From positions 5,805,001 to 5,869,000 of the forward strand of contig NC_088299.1 in assembly GCF_032854445.1 (NCBI RefSeq): DNA of 64,000 bases. The letters run 5' to 3'. The notes beneath the pieces were generated by a model. That model did not search any database and was not told the DNA's origin. It saw only the letters and a program-made list of their open reading frames with translations. This DNA comes from Liolophura sinensis. Taxonomy: Eukaryota; Mollusca; Polyplacophora; Chitonida; Chitonidae. A program made the position numbers and the translations under genes. Below, one piece after another: positions 22,986-34,753 of the stretch. The stretch's first letter is position 1; each line of letters opens with the position of its first letter.

Positions 22986-24229
22986 ATATTGGCTTCGTAA
23001 ATTAACTAGTATGGCCTCAGATAACGATCTTAACAAAACTTCCGTGAAAATTCATTAAAACATAAATATATGAAACTTCCATATGTTAAATTTATTTCTT
23101 AAATCCTACTTCCTTAAATCCCGCTATATTACCCTTCCGTTAATACGGGTATACAAAACATTCCACGAGTACATGGGATTTGGATATGGTCGAGAAAACG
23201 GGTGGACGTTATCGACTTCCATACATGTATGTATCAGTGCCCTGTTGGCACTCCCGATTTTCGGGATAAATGTGGAGGAAAAGTCTTTTTTCGCTGTCAT
23301 TTTTTTGTATAAAGGTGCAAGCAAATTCTGGGAGAGAGGAGATAACGAGATAACGTGGTGATGACGCTATGGGTGACATCCCTTTAGTATTGCTTTGCAC
23401 TTTTCTCAGCTCCTGACATAGAAATGTCCAGATTTTGAGGGTCAACCTATGTCCAGATTTATACAGCTGCTTTCTCACAGACTGAGCAAGGTATGCATCA
23501 AAGGTTACTCGGCATTCGCGTGGACTAAGGTGCTGTTTACGTGTTGATTTCTTGGTGCCCTTTAACATCACCCCCCCCCCCCCCACCCCCCCACCCGACG
23601 TCCCCGTTACTGTTTTATCAATGCTTAAAAATGAATGGGGAGAGGTTCAATTTACATACAAATAAAAATAGCGGTAAAAGTAAGACGTTCTTTACTTCAA
23701 TCTCTGTAACACCACACGTAGTTGACAAAGTAAAAATTTACTTTCTTGGAGCATTTCGCTATCCCAAGTAGCATGGAATGCTTAGAATGAATTTTATTTA
23801 GAGTAACTATTGGTTCAAATCTGAAAAATGAATGGACTATATTGCAAATGTATACATATAATAAAAACTTGAAGACGGTCACACATTACAAAGAGGTGCA
23901 GCAGATCTTCTGCGCGCCCCTTGCAAAACACACACATATTTGCATTGATCAGTCCAAATCTATACAACTTTTGCCTCGAAAAGATTTCACTACGTGGGTC
24001 ACACTGTGATTTGAATTCGGGTTTCAGCAGCCCAAGTCCAGCTCTCTACCAGCTGAGCTAAAGGGAAAAATCTAATTGCTGACCCCAGCGGCTCTACACT
24101 CAACACATATAGTATTGCATAGGGCATCTTTGTCGCATTGACTTTCGCCACGATAGGGCTGAAATATTGCCGATGTGGCGTTAAGCCATTATCATTCATT
24201 CATGCATTCAATCGTATGGACTTACCCGC
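22986..24229. other. intergenic sequence with repeat blocks
   Basis: Contains the 23.3-23.7 kb copies of the dispersed repeat described at 17.8-18.8 kb and a poly-C tract at 23571-23584. It also holds a tRNA-like SINE relic (24003-24066, minus) and a CATT-rich tail (GAAATATTGCCGATGTGGCG, 24160-24179). No gene seen. Confidence 0.5.
24003..24066 (-). repeat. tRNA-derived SINE head relic
   Basis: The minus strand reads TAGCTCAGCTGGTAGAG (A box and D arm) and GAATTCAAATC (B box). Stems of a real tRNA do not form, so it is a SINE-type relic. Confidence 0.5.
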
Positions 24230-24910
24230 TGGAAAATATTTAGTAACACGCCCATTACATTGCACAACACTTCTGGTAGCATGGTATAAAACTTCAATCC
24301 CTTTACAAAGTTTATACCGTAACGAAATTTGTGTAACACTTTGTGCAGGTACTCATGCGAAACACTATCAAAGGCCTTTTCTTGATCGAGTTTTAGGAAA
24401 CTCCTAAATCATACGCATTAACCTATTTCTCTAAATTAAGAAGATGATTGATGTTACGATCACTCTCGCGAGTGTACAAATCTCTGGATCGCAACACCGT
24501 CCCCATATAAGTTTCTTTCTCATAATTAGATAGCCCCTCCTGTAGTTCAGATATCACAGAAGAATCATAATTATCTATATAAATGAGGCCCATGCGTATT
24601 CTTTTTCCAATCTTTGTCATATTGCGTTGATGTTTTTGTACTTTTTGGCTTTCTCTTCTTTGTCGTAAGCGTGGACAAACTTTTTAATCTTATACTTCAG
24701 ATGATCCTACCAAACGCAGATATCGTCCGTATACAAGGCACAGGAATAGTGTTCGTCGATAAAGCCACTTCACCCCTTCACAAAAATCCGTCTCATTTAA
24801 TAACATATTGTTTAAAATATAAAGGCCAGAGTCTCTTTCAATTTGATCAAATTCACATTTCCAAAGCATAATGGAATGGTCGCTATATGACGTAAATCGA
24901 TTGTCAGAAG
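24230..24910 (-). pseudogene. L1-like LINE fragment (endonuclease C-end and RT start)
   Basis: Read on the minus strand in broken frames. An endonuclease end has TSYSDHSIMLWKCEF then LYILNNMLLNE (SDH motif). A pre-RT linker follows, ending RNINHLLNLEK. After an internal deletion comes RT sequence SFLKLDQEKAFDSVSHEYLH with KFRYG..F. This order and these motifs are those of L1/Tx1-type non-LTR retrotransposons. It is heavily truncated, frameshifted and inactive. Confidence 0.75.
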
Positions 24911-26368
24911 GTTTTAGTGAACAGGTAGGCCTAAAGGTCAATGCTGATTTGCTGTACAACTTCCTTGATTACTCGGCGCCAAGTAAATGATTTGTAAATG
25001 GTGTCGGGACTTCTTACGCGCCATGTGTCTTTTAGCTAAAACGCCGACATCAGATTACACAGAAAGTGTCGATAATTATCTCGCTCCAAAAATGAACAAC
25101 CCCTGTAGTCCGATGCTTATACCACTGAACCTCTCGAGTTGTTGTGATCAAAGGTGTTTGAGAACGAGATGAACATGGTAAGAGTTGAATGCGCGTGTGC
25201 GTGTGCCATATGCTTTTGTCACGTGGACTACATCTGAAAAGGGTCTCCTTTATATCTGGCCAACCTACAGGCCCTCGTCTCGATAAAACAAGCCTGGAAA
25301 TATCACTACATGTGTACTGTATGTGCATAGAAAGGCAAGATCGGAAACACAATTTTAGAAATAAAGCATTTCCCCGCTAAGTTTACTCGCATCTGGACTT
25401 CCTGATGTTATGCGAGTCTCATGCTGGCATTAGTTTATCTGATTTATCCACAATGTGAACATAATTCATGAAAACATCAGAAAATAGATTAGTACATGAT
25501 CTGGAGACAGCGCCATTGGTTATTTACTAGTACATCCCATAATATCACGGACGTCATGTTTCTGTACAAAAGAGGAAATGTGGCGATAGGCTCCGTGTAC
25601 ATATATCTATGCATTATTTAGTTATATTATAGACTTTGCGACAGAAAAAAGCAAATCCTTTTTCAGATGTCCTCTTAAAAAGATTAATTAAACTTCTCAA
25701 ATGACCACAAGCTGATACTTCTGTTGAAAGGGAAATGGTATACAGCACTGTACAAAAAAAGCGTTACACTCAACAGACTAGCTTAATTGTCCTGAGAAGC
25801 CTATAAAACCACAGCAGGACTGGCATGCAGAGCAGCCCTGTTAAACCATGGGCTGTGACTGACCAACCCAGCTGACCAGGACCATTGACCCTGGACTGGC
25901 CAGAGGAACATCTACTTAATCCTGTAACATTTAATGTCATTTGGAATTGCATGTTTGAATGCATTGGACAACATACGTGGGAACACCTGTCACCAACCCA
26001 GTCTGACCAATCAACAGCAGATTTACATTCCATGGAAAGTTAGTGATGCATACATTTGTTGTTAATCGTTAATGCCCTAAACTGCGATTCTTTTGATTCT
26101 ACATTGCTTTTGTTGGTAATTATTCCTTACACCTTTAAAGGAGATGTAGGTCATTTGTGTCTGAGTTGTATTAACATCAATGCATCGCTGCAAATGACTT
26201 CTGACATCGCAACCACCGTTATGTTGAATTAGTTAGTATATGTAGGTTATATTTAACGGAACAATCTGCTTCAATAACAAAATACATCCTAGCATCACTC
26301 AGATAACAGGCTTTCTGCTAAATTTAACAGAATACTTTTTGAGAGTACATATCAGCGGCTAGCCACTA
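24911..26368. other. intergenic, 3' flank of the fucosyltransferase gene
   Basis: Contains the dispersed block at 25160-25265. No gene recognised. A possible ATTAAA poly(A) signal on the minus strand lies at about 25931-25936, uncertain. Confidence 0.35.
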
Positions 26369-27586
26369 TTAAATGCAGCTAAACATGTCTCTGAAGTTCT
26401 TCCTAAAGCAACAACGATTCCACGATGTACAGAATACATTCGGATGGTCGTAAGGGCATACATCTTGCGAATACCAAGCTGCTAAGTCCGTGTAGACTTG
26501 GGAAGGTAAAGATGAATTATGCAGAGCTGCACACAAATCGCACCAAGCCGGGTGGGGTGGAAGGCTACTCTTCCATCTTTTCTGTGAGATAAGCCCGAGA
26601 GATACTACCTTGTAGTTCTTCCTCCAGTTGTGATACTCCATGTATAGCTGGTCGTCTTTATCCAACTTTAATAGGTAAGTAGCTAACTCTTTGGGAGAAG
26701 AGAAGTCAGCCGTGTTTATATACGAACCAGGGGGCGCTACTAGTTCATAGTCACGTGGCGAAGATCCCCCGAGGACAACCGGAACAGCATCGAAGGTAAG
26801 CAAAGCGTTCCAGAATTTCTCCGTGATGTAATTCAGGCAGTTACCGTTTTCAAACGCCAGAAAAAATTTGTATTTCTTCATAGCTGCATCATTACATTCT
26901 GCATCAAAGCACGGCCGTCCGGCGCATTTTCCGTAGAAATCTAAGTGCATGTGCGTTTGGAGCTCCCGGACATATTCGAGGCGGTTGTTTATGGCAAAAC
27001 AGTTAGAAATTATAGCAATAGCAAGTTTTGTTTTTGTCCCGACCTCTACCTTAGTAAAACTGCTACCTCCATCATGAGGACTGACCTGGTTGTAAGAATA
27101 TACAAAATCCGAATCTTGTCTGTAAGACATCGTCCAGTTGAACAGGCTGTTATACTTTTGCGGCAACATGCTACTTAAATAAGGTGGTTCCACGTTAAAC
27201 AGCAGCCACCTTTGATGTGGCCATTTTTGCGTCGGGAGATACTCATCGTTTATATTTCTGGAATGAAACACAACGACGTGGCTTTTCTGCAGTTGTCCTT
27301 TGTCGCTGGTAAATCCACAGCTTGAGACCGGACATTGTTCGAAAACATTATCCTTCATCCAGCCATCATTATTAAAGAACTTCGTCCAGAGTAAAATTAG
27401 TTTCTTCTTGCCTTCACCGAGTGAGGTGTTTTTAATTTCCCAATACCGATGCAGGTTGCTGGACTCGGAAACAGACTTCTCAACTGTAGTGGAATTAGTT
27501 GTTCGTTTTTCACCAAATTTCCATAACAAGAACACGACGCTAACAGAAAACATGCATAGAGTTAGTAGTATTTTCCACTTGACCAT
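26369..27586 (-). CDS. alpha-1,3-fucosyltransferase (GT10 family)
   Basis: Transfers fucose from GDP-fucose to N-acetylglucosamine-containing glycans in the Golgi. The preferred start is ATG at 27586 (405 aa). It gives a short cytoplasmic tail (MVKWK), a membrane anchor over residues 6-22 and a lumenal stem, the usual type II layout. The GT10 signature is intact: KYKFFLAFENGNCLNYITEK then FWNALL..DAVPVVLGG (about residues 238-274), with SYRQDSDF upstream. Further support is EYHNWRKNYK, a cysteine-rich C-terminus and several N-glycosylation sequons. Length is normal for the family and the coding region is one exon. An in-frame ATG exists at 27649, but a splice acceptor (TTTCCTCAG) lies between the two, so the upstream codons are probably intron. 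The exact acceptor substrate cannot be read from sequence. Confidence 0.93.
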   Translation of the reverse strand: MVKWKILLTLCMFSVSVVFLLWKFGEKRTTNSTTVEKSVSESSNLHRYWEIKNTSLGEGKKKLILLWTKFFNNDGWMKDNVFEQCPVSSCGFTSDKGQLQKSHVVVFHSRNINDEYLPTQKWPHQRWLLFNVEPPYLSSMLPQKYNSLFNWTMSYRQDSDFVYSYNQVSPHDGGSSFTKVEVGTKTKLAIAIISNCFAINNRLEYVRELQTHMHLDFYGKCAGRPCFDAECNDAAMKKYKFFLAFENGNCLNYITEKFWNALLTFDAVPVVLGGSSPRDYELVAPPGSYINTADFSSPKELATYLLKLDKDDQLYMEYHNWRKNYKVVSLGLISQKRWKSSLPPHPAWCDLCAALHNSSLPSQVYTDLAAWYSQDVCPYDHPNVFCTSWNRCCFRKNFRDMFSCI

Positions 27587-28317
27587 GATTGTAGCTTTAC
27601 TTGCATGCAGACAACGGATGCCGGGGACACACCTGAGGAAAGTAAACATTGCAGTCAATATGAGCGGTTCTACTTGGACGAGTCCAAATGTACAGGTTAT
27701 TTACGGGTTGGGCAGCTGGTGCACTGAAAAGCTAGGTAGCGACCATTGTAAGGGATACAGTACATGAAATGGTCTGTTTATTTCTTAAAATGCTGTTTAG
27801 GATGGGTAATAATATAACAGTACAAAAATGTTCTCTTTTCCGTGAGTAAAAATGGCCTTAATGTTTTCAGTCCCAGCGGTCAGACTGGAAATTAGTTAAC
27901 CTGCACTGATGACGTCAACGATATTTTACATGGCTGTAGGTAGGTATCCATTTTGCAACCAGCTAGGTAAGGAACGGGTAGTGAAATATTGGTTTTAGTT
28001 ACTATCTGATGTAAAAACATATACTTTCAAGGCTTACAAAGAGCAGGAGTGGTTCTCCAAAGTAAAGGGGCAAAGTATTATCACAGGAACTTGGATCAAA
28101 CAAACTGGGGTTATAGCAAGATATTTCACACACGTCTTTCCCTGCCATTAAGCTAAGGGTGCGTAATCACTAATATCAAACAAGGCGTTAAAGCCACGTA
28201 TGTTAAGGCAACTGCATCTTTCTACCAATAGTGGGCTTACCTATTATACTGAAAATATGGAAACAAATCTTCTTGCATATACGTACATAGAAACCGGGGC
28301 CTATGCATTTATGTAAA
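27587..28317. other. 5' flank of the fucosyltransferase gene
   Basis: Minus-strand TTTACTTTCCTCAG near 27633-27646 looks like the acceptor of a 5' UTR intron. The upstream non-coding exon and promoter were not located. Confidence 0.4.
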
Positions 28318-28445
28318 CTAGCCTGCGGATTGTAGTGGGTTTGCCCCGGGCTCCAAACCGGTTTTCTCTCACCATATAATGCTGACCGCCGTCGTGTAAG
28401 TGAAATATTCTTGAGTAGGGCGTATAATATCAATCAAGTAAATAA
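28318..28445 (+). repeat. SINE family A 3' half
   Basis: CTGCGGATTGTAGTGGGTTT through ATATTCTTGAGTAGGGCGTA and an AAATAAA end. Confidence 0.8.
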
Positions 28446-28802
28446 ACTGTAAACTAAAAAATAATTAGCCCTACCGGCTACCAATAAAAAATCTGCAAAT
28501 AAAGGGGTGATTTGACAGGTCACGATATCATGCTCTAAAGGAAGGGGCCGCAAAACTCAACATTTCACCAACAACAGTAAATTCGGTTTGAGTGAACAGA
28601 GACCAACGTAAATTTTGAATCCGTTGTAGACTGCCATTCCGCATGCAAAACATATCGGTTTAAAACGCTTAATGGTGGAATTGGACAATAAAAAGCATTC
28701 CGATCCCGATTTTCCGGACGCTGAAATTGAAACTTACGCGAATATACTCGATTTCATTTCATGTCATACAGGTTGTGTAAGTTCTGTATTTGTTGGCTTT
28801 AT

Positions 28803-28928
28803 TGTTTATTTGTTTATTTGAATGGTGTTTTACGCCTTACTCAAGAATATTTCACTTATACGACGGCGATCAGCATTATGGTGGGTGGAAACCGGGCAGA
28901 GCCCGGGGGAAACCCTCGACTATCTGTA
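28803..28928 (-). repeat. SINE family A 3' half
   Basis: Reverse copy: TTTGAATGGTGTTTTACGCC, CATTATGGTGGGTGGAAACC, CAGAGCCCGGGGGAAACCC. Confidence 0.88.
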
Positions 28929-29040
28929 TGTTTGCTTTATTACATTTGTTGCATTATCCTTTATCAATATCCTATTATTTTGTTTTGCTGTTCTCACTCC
29001 TAGCTGACCGCACATGCACATGTATAGGACAGGTTTAGGG

Positions 29041-29365
29041 GTGAGTGAGTGAGTGCTTGGAGTTTAACGTCGTACTCAACAATTTTTCAGTCATATAACG
29101 ACGAATGAATCATTTGGGTGCATGTACGTGTAATGTGCCTCCCTTGTTGCAGGACGGATTTCCACCGCTCTTTTATTTAGTGCTGCTTCACTGAGACGAC
29201 TTACCGAAGGCAAGTAAGCTGCCCCGCCCGAGCCATTATCGGGCATATATTGCACTATCCCCATCATGCTGAACGCCAAGCGAGGAAGTTACAACTTCCT
29301 CTTTTAAAGTCTTAGGTGTGACTCGATCAAGGATTGATCCTCGATCTACCGGTCCCGAAGACAGG
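29041..29365 (-). repeat. SINE family B, near full length
   Basis: Reverse of 4301-4626: GGAGTTTAACGTCGTACTCA, TGCCTCCCTTGTTGCAGGAC, CCATCATGCTGAACGCCAAG. The tRNA-like head end abuts the 46-bp array. Confidence 0.85.
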
Positions 29366-30725
29366 TTTATGCTTGTTTAGTCCAACGGCACATCACACAT
29401 GTATAGGACAAGTCCAACAGCATATGCACATGTATTGGGCAGGTCCCCGCCTGTTTAGGCCAACAGCACATGCACATGTATAGTAAAGGTCCCGGCTGTT
29501 TACGCCAACAGCATATGCACATGTATAGGACAGGTCCCCGCCTGTTTAGGCCAGCAGCATATGCACATGTATAAGACAGGTACCCGCTTGTTTAGGCCAG
29601 CAGCACACCTACATGTATAAGACAGTTCCCCGCCTCTTTAGGCCAAACAGCATATGCACATGTATAGGACAGGCCCACCTCTTTAGGCCAACAACATATA
29701 CACATGTATAGGACAGGTCCCTGCCTCTTTATGCCAACAGCGCACGTACGTGTATAGGACAGGTCCCCGCCTGTTTAGGCCAACAGCATAAGTATAGAAC
29801 AGGTTCCCGCCTGTTTAGGGCAACAGAACATGTGCATGAATAGGAAAGTTCCCGGCCTGTTTAGGCCAACAGCACAAGTATAGAACAGGTCCCCGCCTGT
29901 TTAGGCCAGCAGCATATGCACATGTATAGGACAGGTCCCCGCCTGTTTAGGCCAACAGCATATGAACATGTATAGAACTGGTCCCCGCCTGTTTAGGCCA
30001 ACAGCATATGCACATGTATAGGACAGGTCCCCGCCTTTTTAGGCCAACAGCACAACTATAGGACAGGTCCCGTATGTTTAGGCCAACAGCACATGTACAT
30101 GTATAGGACAGGTCCTCGCTTGTTTAGGCCAACAGCATATATGTAGGACAGGTCCCTGCCTGTTTAGGCCAACAGCACATCCACATGTATAGAACAGGTC
30201 CCCGCCTGTTTAGGCCAACAGCAGATGCACATGTATAAGACAGGTCCCCGCCTGTTTAGGCCTACAGCATATGCACATGTATACGACAGGTCCCCGCCTG
30301 TTTAGGCCAACTGCATATGCACATGTATGGGGCAGGTCCCCGCCTGTTTAGGCCAACAGCGCAGCTACATGTATGGGACAGGTCCCCGCCTGTTTAGGCC
30401 AACAGTATATGTACTTGTATAGGACAGATCCCCGCCTGTTTAGGCCAACAGCGCACCTACATGTGTAGGAAAGTTCCCGGCCTGTTGAGGCCAAACAGCA
30501 CAAGTATAAAACAGGTCCCTGTATGTTTAGGCCAACAGCACATGTAAATGTATAGGAAAGGTCCCCGTCTGTTTAGCCCAACAGCATATGCACATGTATA
30601 GGACAGGTCCCCGCCTGTTTAGGCCAACAGTACATGCACATGTATAGGACAGGTCCCCGCCCTTTTAGGCCAATGGTACATGCACATGTATAGGACACGT
30701 CCCCGCCAACAGCACACGCACATGT
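29366..30725. repeat. 46-bp tandem array, about 29 units
   Basis: Unit roughly CCGCCTGTTTAGGCCAACAG, CATATGCACATGTATAGGAC and AGGTCC. Some units lack the central CATATGCACATG part. CTGTT and AACAG form a short inverted repeat around TAGGCC in each unit. It starts directly at the head end of a SINE B copy. Confidence 0.95.
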
Positions 30726-33043
30726 TTATGGATGTTTTTCTCACTTTTCAAATTGAATAACATGATGATCAATTAGGCTGTATCAATTCGGACTTCCCCA
30801 CAAAGTTGACATTATCACAGTGAGGATACTTAATTTCCAGACTGACTACTGTAGCCTTTAGAAAACTGTAGGCCTACTTTAAAGCCACATTTACACTCAA
30901 AAGAAGAGTGGAGAATTTCTCCTTCTGTTACATGTTGTTACCATTCTAAACTGTATATAAACAAACAAATACCAATCCCTTTCATGCAGCCTGAAACAGT
31001 TATTGGACTTAAGCTAACTCCCACATTTTCAATTCATTGTTTATAAGTATTTAATCCTTATATATTAACTTTCGGGGTTGTGAACAACCAATTGTCGGAC
31101 ACAAGTGAGGAATATAAGCGTCATTTCCGACGTTTGTATACCATTCGTAGTCCGTAAAGAGCGTTCCAAGTCGATAATCGCAAGATCCATTTCCAAAACA
31201 ACGTTTAACACTAGCTCCCAAAGACAAAGGTGTGTAAGAAATTATACACATAGAAAATAAAGCCGGTAACACACAAGAGAGAAGCGGTCATCAATTTTGA
31301 CTGATGCCGGGCAGACAGTGGATATTTCAGGCATGAATTCCATGTCAAAGTCCAAATTCGTAGTCCATGAATGAGTTCCAGGACAAATAACAATTAAACA
31401 AGGTATCTTAGTCGCGCTTTGATTGCAACTGTTCACAAAGGCATCATGCAGATGTAATGAGCATGGCTGCCTTTACGCCCCCTAGTCCTAGGTTAAGCGC
31501 TATTATATACAGTTCGAAAATGACGAGCGTTACAGATCTTAACCGAACTGATTGTGAACCACTGAGATTTGTCAGCTGCGTTAAAAACAAAAAACGCCTA
31601 CTTTTAAACATAAGACAGCTGAATAAGTGGGGATATATTTACAATACCGACGTGCAAGGAGTCTGAGTAAACAAAGTCACCATTAATCTATACGGACACA
31701 TCTCAAACCAAGGAATAAAATCATATCTCATATACAACCTTGATTTTTTTTTTGTTCTAAATATTCCAGGAATGTATATTTTGAGGTAAAACAAGTGGTA
31801 TTGACTTAAATCCCTTCATTATCCATTTTTCTGCAATGAATATGGACATCTGTTTGAAATTCATGTTGAATAAATTAATCAGTCAATCAAGATTATCACG
31901 CTCGGTTTTCTGAATTTCAGAAAATATTTTAGGGTGCCCAATTCAGAAAGCTGTATTTGACCCTCCCCATATTGAAGAGTTTTTCCATAACGCTAAAATG
32001 TACGTAGATTAGGTTGACTGCAGGCTATAAACCATAATAAATTCACAGCTTGCTCACGATGGACTGCGTTTACATGTACACGTACAGATTATACAATGTA
32101 GTGTTTTAACAGGTTTACTGGTGGAAGCCCTACCTGATGTTATTCTATATACCATCTACATACATAGCTGTTTTACGTATTTTATGTTTAAATGTAGGAA
32201 CAGTTTATAAATCCTTAACATTTTGTCTTTGTGATGTTGCATAACTGCAGAAAAATCGTGCCACCATGTTACCAATTTTGATCAGTCAGGCGCGAATTAT
32301 TGTTATAACTCGAGAACGCAGCTGTTTCCGATTACGTCACCCAAACAGTGGTTTGCCCTTTAACACTGCGTGGGTTGCAAGTGACGCGACAAGTTTTTCC
32401 CATTATTTAAACGTGGTGCACCCGATGGCCTCGTAACAATTCTAAATTAAAATTTGATTTATCCATGCTATTTACACGATCTTTTCACTGGCTTGCCTGC
32501 GCCAATAAAGCTGACGTGTTGGTACGAATAAAGTGGCAAATACCTGGATGCCCGTAGTTTCGAATAGGCCTACACCACAAGATAATCAGTGTAAACGTAA
32601 GCAGGCAACCAGTCAAATGCTGCTAGGTTCACAGCGTCGAACTTTCCTGATGTCTAATAAAACTCTGATTGGACGACGCATCGTGATAATTTGCATACAG
32701 CTGTCATCTCCCGACAGTGTCTGTTGACATTCTAGTAACTTATACTGAGTGGAAAGAATGCGGGATTTCCTGTTCAGAAATAACTTCACTACTCTCTCAT
32801 ATTAAAACTGATCTACGGGAGCATCCACCAGGTCGCAAAGCGGAATTTCATGATGATACAAGCCAGGTTAAACTCGACATTCTAAAGCTCTCTGTGCGAC
32901 AAAACACACAGGTCACGGCTTCGTACAACGATTCCTTAGTTTTATTGCCTTGCGTTAATATGTTTGAACATACAACAATATGTTTTAAGACTCGATTCTG
33001 ATAAAGGATCTGGTACGGTAAGACAGAGAATCGGTTCCAAAGA
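30726..33043. other. intergenic sequence
   Basis: No gene recognised with confidence. A minus-strand frame at 31251-31051 codes a short cysteine-containing peptide (CFGNGSCDYRLGTLF, then HLCPTIGC), and a plus-strand open stretch lies at about 32720-33001. Both lack clear exon signals. Confidence 0.35.
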
Positions 33044-33298
33044 TTTTATTTTATTTTATTTATTTGATTTGTGTTTTACGCTGTACTCTAGAATATTTCA
33101 CTTATACGATGGCGGACAGCATTATGGTGAGAGGAAACCGGGCACAGCCCGTGGAAAACCCACGACCATCCGCAGGTTGCTGCAAACTTTACCCACTTAC
33201 GGCCGGAGAGAAAGCCAGCATGGGCTTGACTTGAACTCACAGCTACCGCATTGGTGAGAGGCTCCTGGGCCATTACTCTCCACTAGCCACGGAGACTC
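33044..33298 (-). repeat. SINE family A, near full length
   Basis: Reverse copy from TTTATTTGATTTGTGTTTTA to CCACTAGCCACGGAGAC. Confidence 0.9.
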
Positions 33299-34329
33299 GA
33301 TTTGTCATGACAACTGTTTGGAAGTCTTAACCTTGTTAAGGCATACACATTTTTGCTCTCAACTTTATAATAGCTATACTGAAAAAATACATATTTTCAA
33401 TCTGACTGATTTGCTCAACGTGCCTTTATGTAACCCGAATATACGTGTTTTCATTGAAAATGTTGTTAATAGCAACACTTCTGCGAATCATGATTCGTCG
33501 GTCTAGAATGTGTCTGTGTTTTAAATGCTCGATAACTTTGTCTCAAATGTTACTATAACTCTGATAACAAGTCAGGGAGATTGTGTTTTATCTGTGATGG
33601 AAATTCATTCAAGAATACTCTAAATAAACCAGTTCACGGTCGTAAATTTACAGACAGACGTTCTATGTATTATTCAGATCTCAGTTTAGAACTATTTCTT
33701 TAGTTTTGCTTCTTAGTCATTCTTATACATCCAAAATGCATGTAGTGGAATAAAAAACCTGTGATGCTGAGACTGGAATGGCAGCTTCACACGGTAAGAA
33801 CAACCGAGCACAATAGAACTTACACATTTCCTAAGCTGCCACTTTCCAGGGCCTTCGACTTTGCCTTACCGCCGAAACGATCAGTGTGCCATTGGTATCG
33901 GTCATGTGTGGTATAACTGAATTTTTCAGTTTGATTAATCTTTGGTTTAGCTTATAGACGCTAAAGGTGTGTTAAAGTAGTGAGGAAAGTAGTCTTTTTT
34001 TAAGCTCTGACAAACCATGACAGCATGGATGTACACGTTACACGCGACAAATTAATTATGTATTTATAAGCTAATGAGATATTAAAATGCTACGCACGTT
34101 AAACGTGGTCGTTTACATGCGAGTGCATGTCTGTTGACTCGACAGTCAAATTTGTCTTAATATAGGTCGTGTATTTTTGGTAACGGTTCCTTTTTGGCTT
34201 TTTTTTATTTTGTAACTATGATTATCCAAGTTAAACGGTTAACACTGTTGTTAGCTCATCATTTCCCACCAATCTGTATTTTCCAGAGGAATTCTATCCC
34301 TAGTTGTATTTATTTATACAATGTGAAGA
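33299..34329. other. intergenic sequence
   Basis: No gene seen. CATGGATGTACACGTTACA at about 34024-34042 recurs inside the duplication (35199 and 40281), so parts of the duplicated segment have older relatives here. Confidence 0.4.
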
Positions 34330-34753
34330 ATGGCTGACCAAATGCATTTTTCGCCAAGCAATGATGTGAGTTTACGTTTATCGTTATTCGGTTAAGAATT
34401 TTATACAATTAAATGTAGTGTAATGTAAAACAACTAAGATTTTTTTTTTGGCATTATTTGATGATTACAGAATTCTAGTCATATTATGTAAACAAAAGAG
34501 GGATTTATTTTTTTTTCTTTACTGTTCGATTATTTTGTAGACTCCTTTCAGAAAGACGGATTACAGCCGTGGAATTCTTGATGCAGTACGTAGTAGACTG
34601 AGCTTCACAGAATACGCAGAACGTGACGAATATGCGATAGAACAACAGAATCCAAATAATATGGATCAATACCAGTACGCTAGCGATGAACTTAATGATA
34701 TTCATAATAATTATGAAGAAGAAGAAGGCTTATTATTATTATTTGAAAATTGA
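34330..34753 (+). CDS. candidate two-exon small gene, 82 aa, unknown function
   Basis: Exon 1 34330-34365 (ATG, MADQMHFSPSND) ends at donor GTGAGT. Exon 2 34541-34753 follows a pyrimidine-rich acceptor TTTTGTAG and stays in phase 0 to a TGA. Exon 2 codes TPFRKTDYSRGILDAVRSRL, then SFTEYAERDEYAIEQQNPNN, and ends with an acidic EEEEG and LLLLFEN. No domain recognised. The 3' two thirds of exon 2 are duplicated at 39691, where a 5-bp insertion (extra GTGAC) breaks the frame. Short, so expression evidence would decide; it could also be a fragment of a mobile element. Confidence 0.4.

Noticed and set aside
24003-24066. Functional tRNA gene
   Set aside because: A and B boxes are present, but the acceptor and anticodon stems do not pair.
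32717-33001. 94-codon plus-strand frame
   Set aside because: Starts at GTG, no recognised domain or exon boundary; possibly chance.
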